Notes under the pieces: model-generated | The model's input: the letters and a program-made list of their open reading frames with translations, nothing else | What the model was told of the DNA's origin: nothing | The model's database searches: none | Translations under genes and position numbers: made by a program | NCBI GenBank assembly: GCA_003567255.1 | Contig: PWZW01000162.1 | Coordinates: 1-6,917, forward strand | DNA from: Puniceicoccaceae bacterium | GTDB lineage: Bacteria > Verrucomicrobiota > Verrucomicrobiia > Opitutales > Coraliomargaritaceae | Direction of reading: 5' to 3' | DNA length: 6,917 nucleotides | Shown: positions 6,659 to 6,917 of the stretch, piece by piece | Position numbering within the stretch: the first letter of the stretch is position 1 | Layout of the letters: every line of letters starts with the position of its first letter

Positions 6659-6764
6659 CAAGAATGATCCGAAGACAAGGAAGTGAACTCTTGAGCATCG
6701 CTTTCGGCGCTGCGCGGTTTGCCTGAGAGGCAGAAAAATCTTTGAATAAGCCAGCAAGGTTAAC

Positions 6765-6770
6765 TTGACA
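6765..6770 (+). promoter_or_regulatory. TTGACA box (possible -35) upstream of tRNA-Lys
   Basis: A perfect TTGACA lies 48 bases before the tRNA-Lys 5' end, a plausible distance for a tRNA promoter with a short leader. The expected -10 place (6787-6795) has no good TATAAT match; TCTAAG at 6792-6797 is the nearest but with a 21-base spacer. The assignment rests on position and the -35 hexamer only. Confidence 0.4.
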
Positions 6771-6781
6771 GGCACATTCAG

Positions 6782-6807
6782 ATTCACAGCCTCTAAGGCT
6801 TGTGAAT
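6782..6807. repeat. Inverted repeat upstream of tRNA-Lys
   Basis: ATTCACAGCC (6782-6791) pairs with GGCT plus GTGAAT (6797-6800 and 6802-6807): ten base pairs, a single bulged T at 6801 and a five-base loop. It overlaps where the -10 and transcription start of a promoter using the TTGACA at 6765 would fall, 11 bases before the tRNA. No T run follows on either strand, so it is not an intrinsic terminator. It may be an operator or a leader hairpin of the tRNA precursor. Confidence 0.45.
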
Positions 6808-6818
6808 TGAAAAGCAGT

Positions 6819-6894
<76 letters not shown>

Positions 6895-6899
6895 CTTTC

Positions 6900-6917
6900 G
6901 CCACCTTAGCTCAGCTG
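6900..6917 (+). tRNA. tRNA gene, 3'-truncated by window edge (identity not determinable; Thr-like start)
   Basis: The last 18 bases match the start of a tRNA: a 7-base acceptor strand GCCACCT, T8-A9, D stem GCTC and the first D-loop bases AGCTG. The anticodon lies beyond the window. The opening resembles bacterial tRNA-Thr genes as I recall them, but this is only a guess. Its placement five bases after the tRNA-Lys CCA supports a tandem tRNA transcript. Confidence 0.8.

Larger units (their letters stand above)
6585..6818. other. Divergent intergenic region between efflux operon and tRNA genes
   Basis: These 234 bases lie between the operon (minus strand) and the tRNA cluster (plus strand) and must hold promoters in both directions. 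I see no convincing gene. Contents listed separately: TTGACA boxes at 6594-6589 (minus) and 6765-6770 (plus), a possible folded element at 6601-6658, and an inverted repeat at 6782-6807. A small hairpin TGCCT/AGGCA is at 6720-6732. No binding site of a named regulator was recognised. Confidence 0.6.

Noticed and set aside
6720..6732. Hairpin TGCCT/AGGCA as an intrinsic terminator
   Set aside because: Five base pairs only; on the plus strand it is followed by A's, and on the minus strand the T run comes before it rather than after.
6680..6735. CTCTCAGGCAAA plus GCGCCGAAAG on the minus strand, like parts of a glycine riboswitch
   Set aside because: The blocks are in the wrong order for one aptamer, the 5' P1 strand is missing, and the downstream gene is an efflux channel.
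6563..6787. 74-residue minus-strand frame (GTG start) across the intergenic region
   Set aside because: No ribosome binding site, no family resemblance, starts within the inverted repeat at 6782-6807 and runs out of frame into the channel gene; probably non-coding.

Overview
The window comes from a Gram-negative bacterium: it encodes a Kdo transferase (lipopolysaccharide core synthesis) and a complete three-part efflux pump that needs an outer membrane. Base composition is moderately GC-rich, and both complete tRNA genes encode their 3' CCA. Shine-Dalgarno sequences are weak or absent in front of the three efflux genes. The lineage cannot be fixed from this stretch. A Verrucomicrobiota-like (Opitutae) host is a guess based on the flavour of the WaaA and tRNA sequences, not a demonstrated placement.

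Layout. (1) 1-840, plus strand: the 3' two-thirds of waaA/kdtA; its start lies outside the window. (2) 841-915, minus strand: tRNA-Arg(CCG), whose encoded CCA touches the waaA stop codon. (3) 916-1152: a gene-free gap with two inverted repeats. (4) 1153-6584, minus strand: a compact operon read right to left, in the order TolC-like outer membrane factor, periplasmic adaptor (HlyD/AcrA family), RND inner-membrane pump. The first two genes overlap by ATGA; the last two are 3 bases apart. (5) 6585-6818: a gene-free divergent intergenic region with a possible structured leader, two TTGACA boxes pointing in opposite directions, and an inverted repeat. (6) 6819-6894, plus strand: tRNA-Lys(CTT), followed after 5 bases by the first 18 bases of another tRNA gene, cut by the window edge.

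How the genes work together. The RND protein uses proton movement through its membrane domain to bind and expel substrate from the periplasm or inner-membrane outer leaflet. The adaptor bridges it to the TolC-like trimer, which opens across the outer membrane. Substrate cannot be read from sequence. No regulator gene lies beside the operon in this window.

Most of the window is ordinary, and I found no clearly new system. The points most worth a second look are: the RND proton relay (a single Asp followed by Tyr in TM4, and Asn where AcrB has its TM10 Lys); the possible 5' leader structure before the operon; the conflict between the annotated start of the first gene and a perfect TTGACA box; and altered conserved residues in WaaA.
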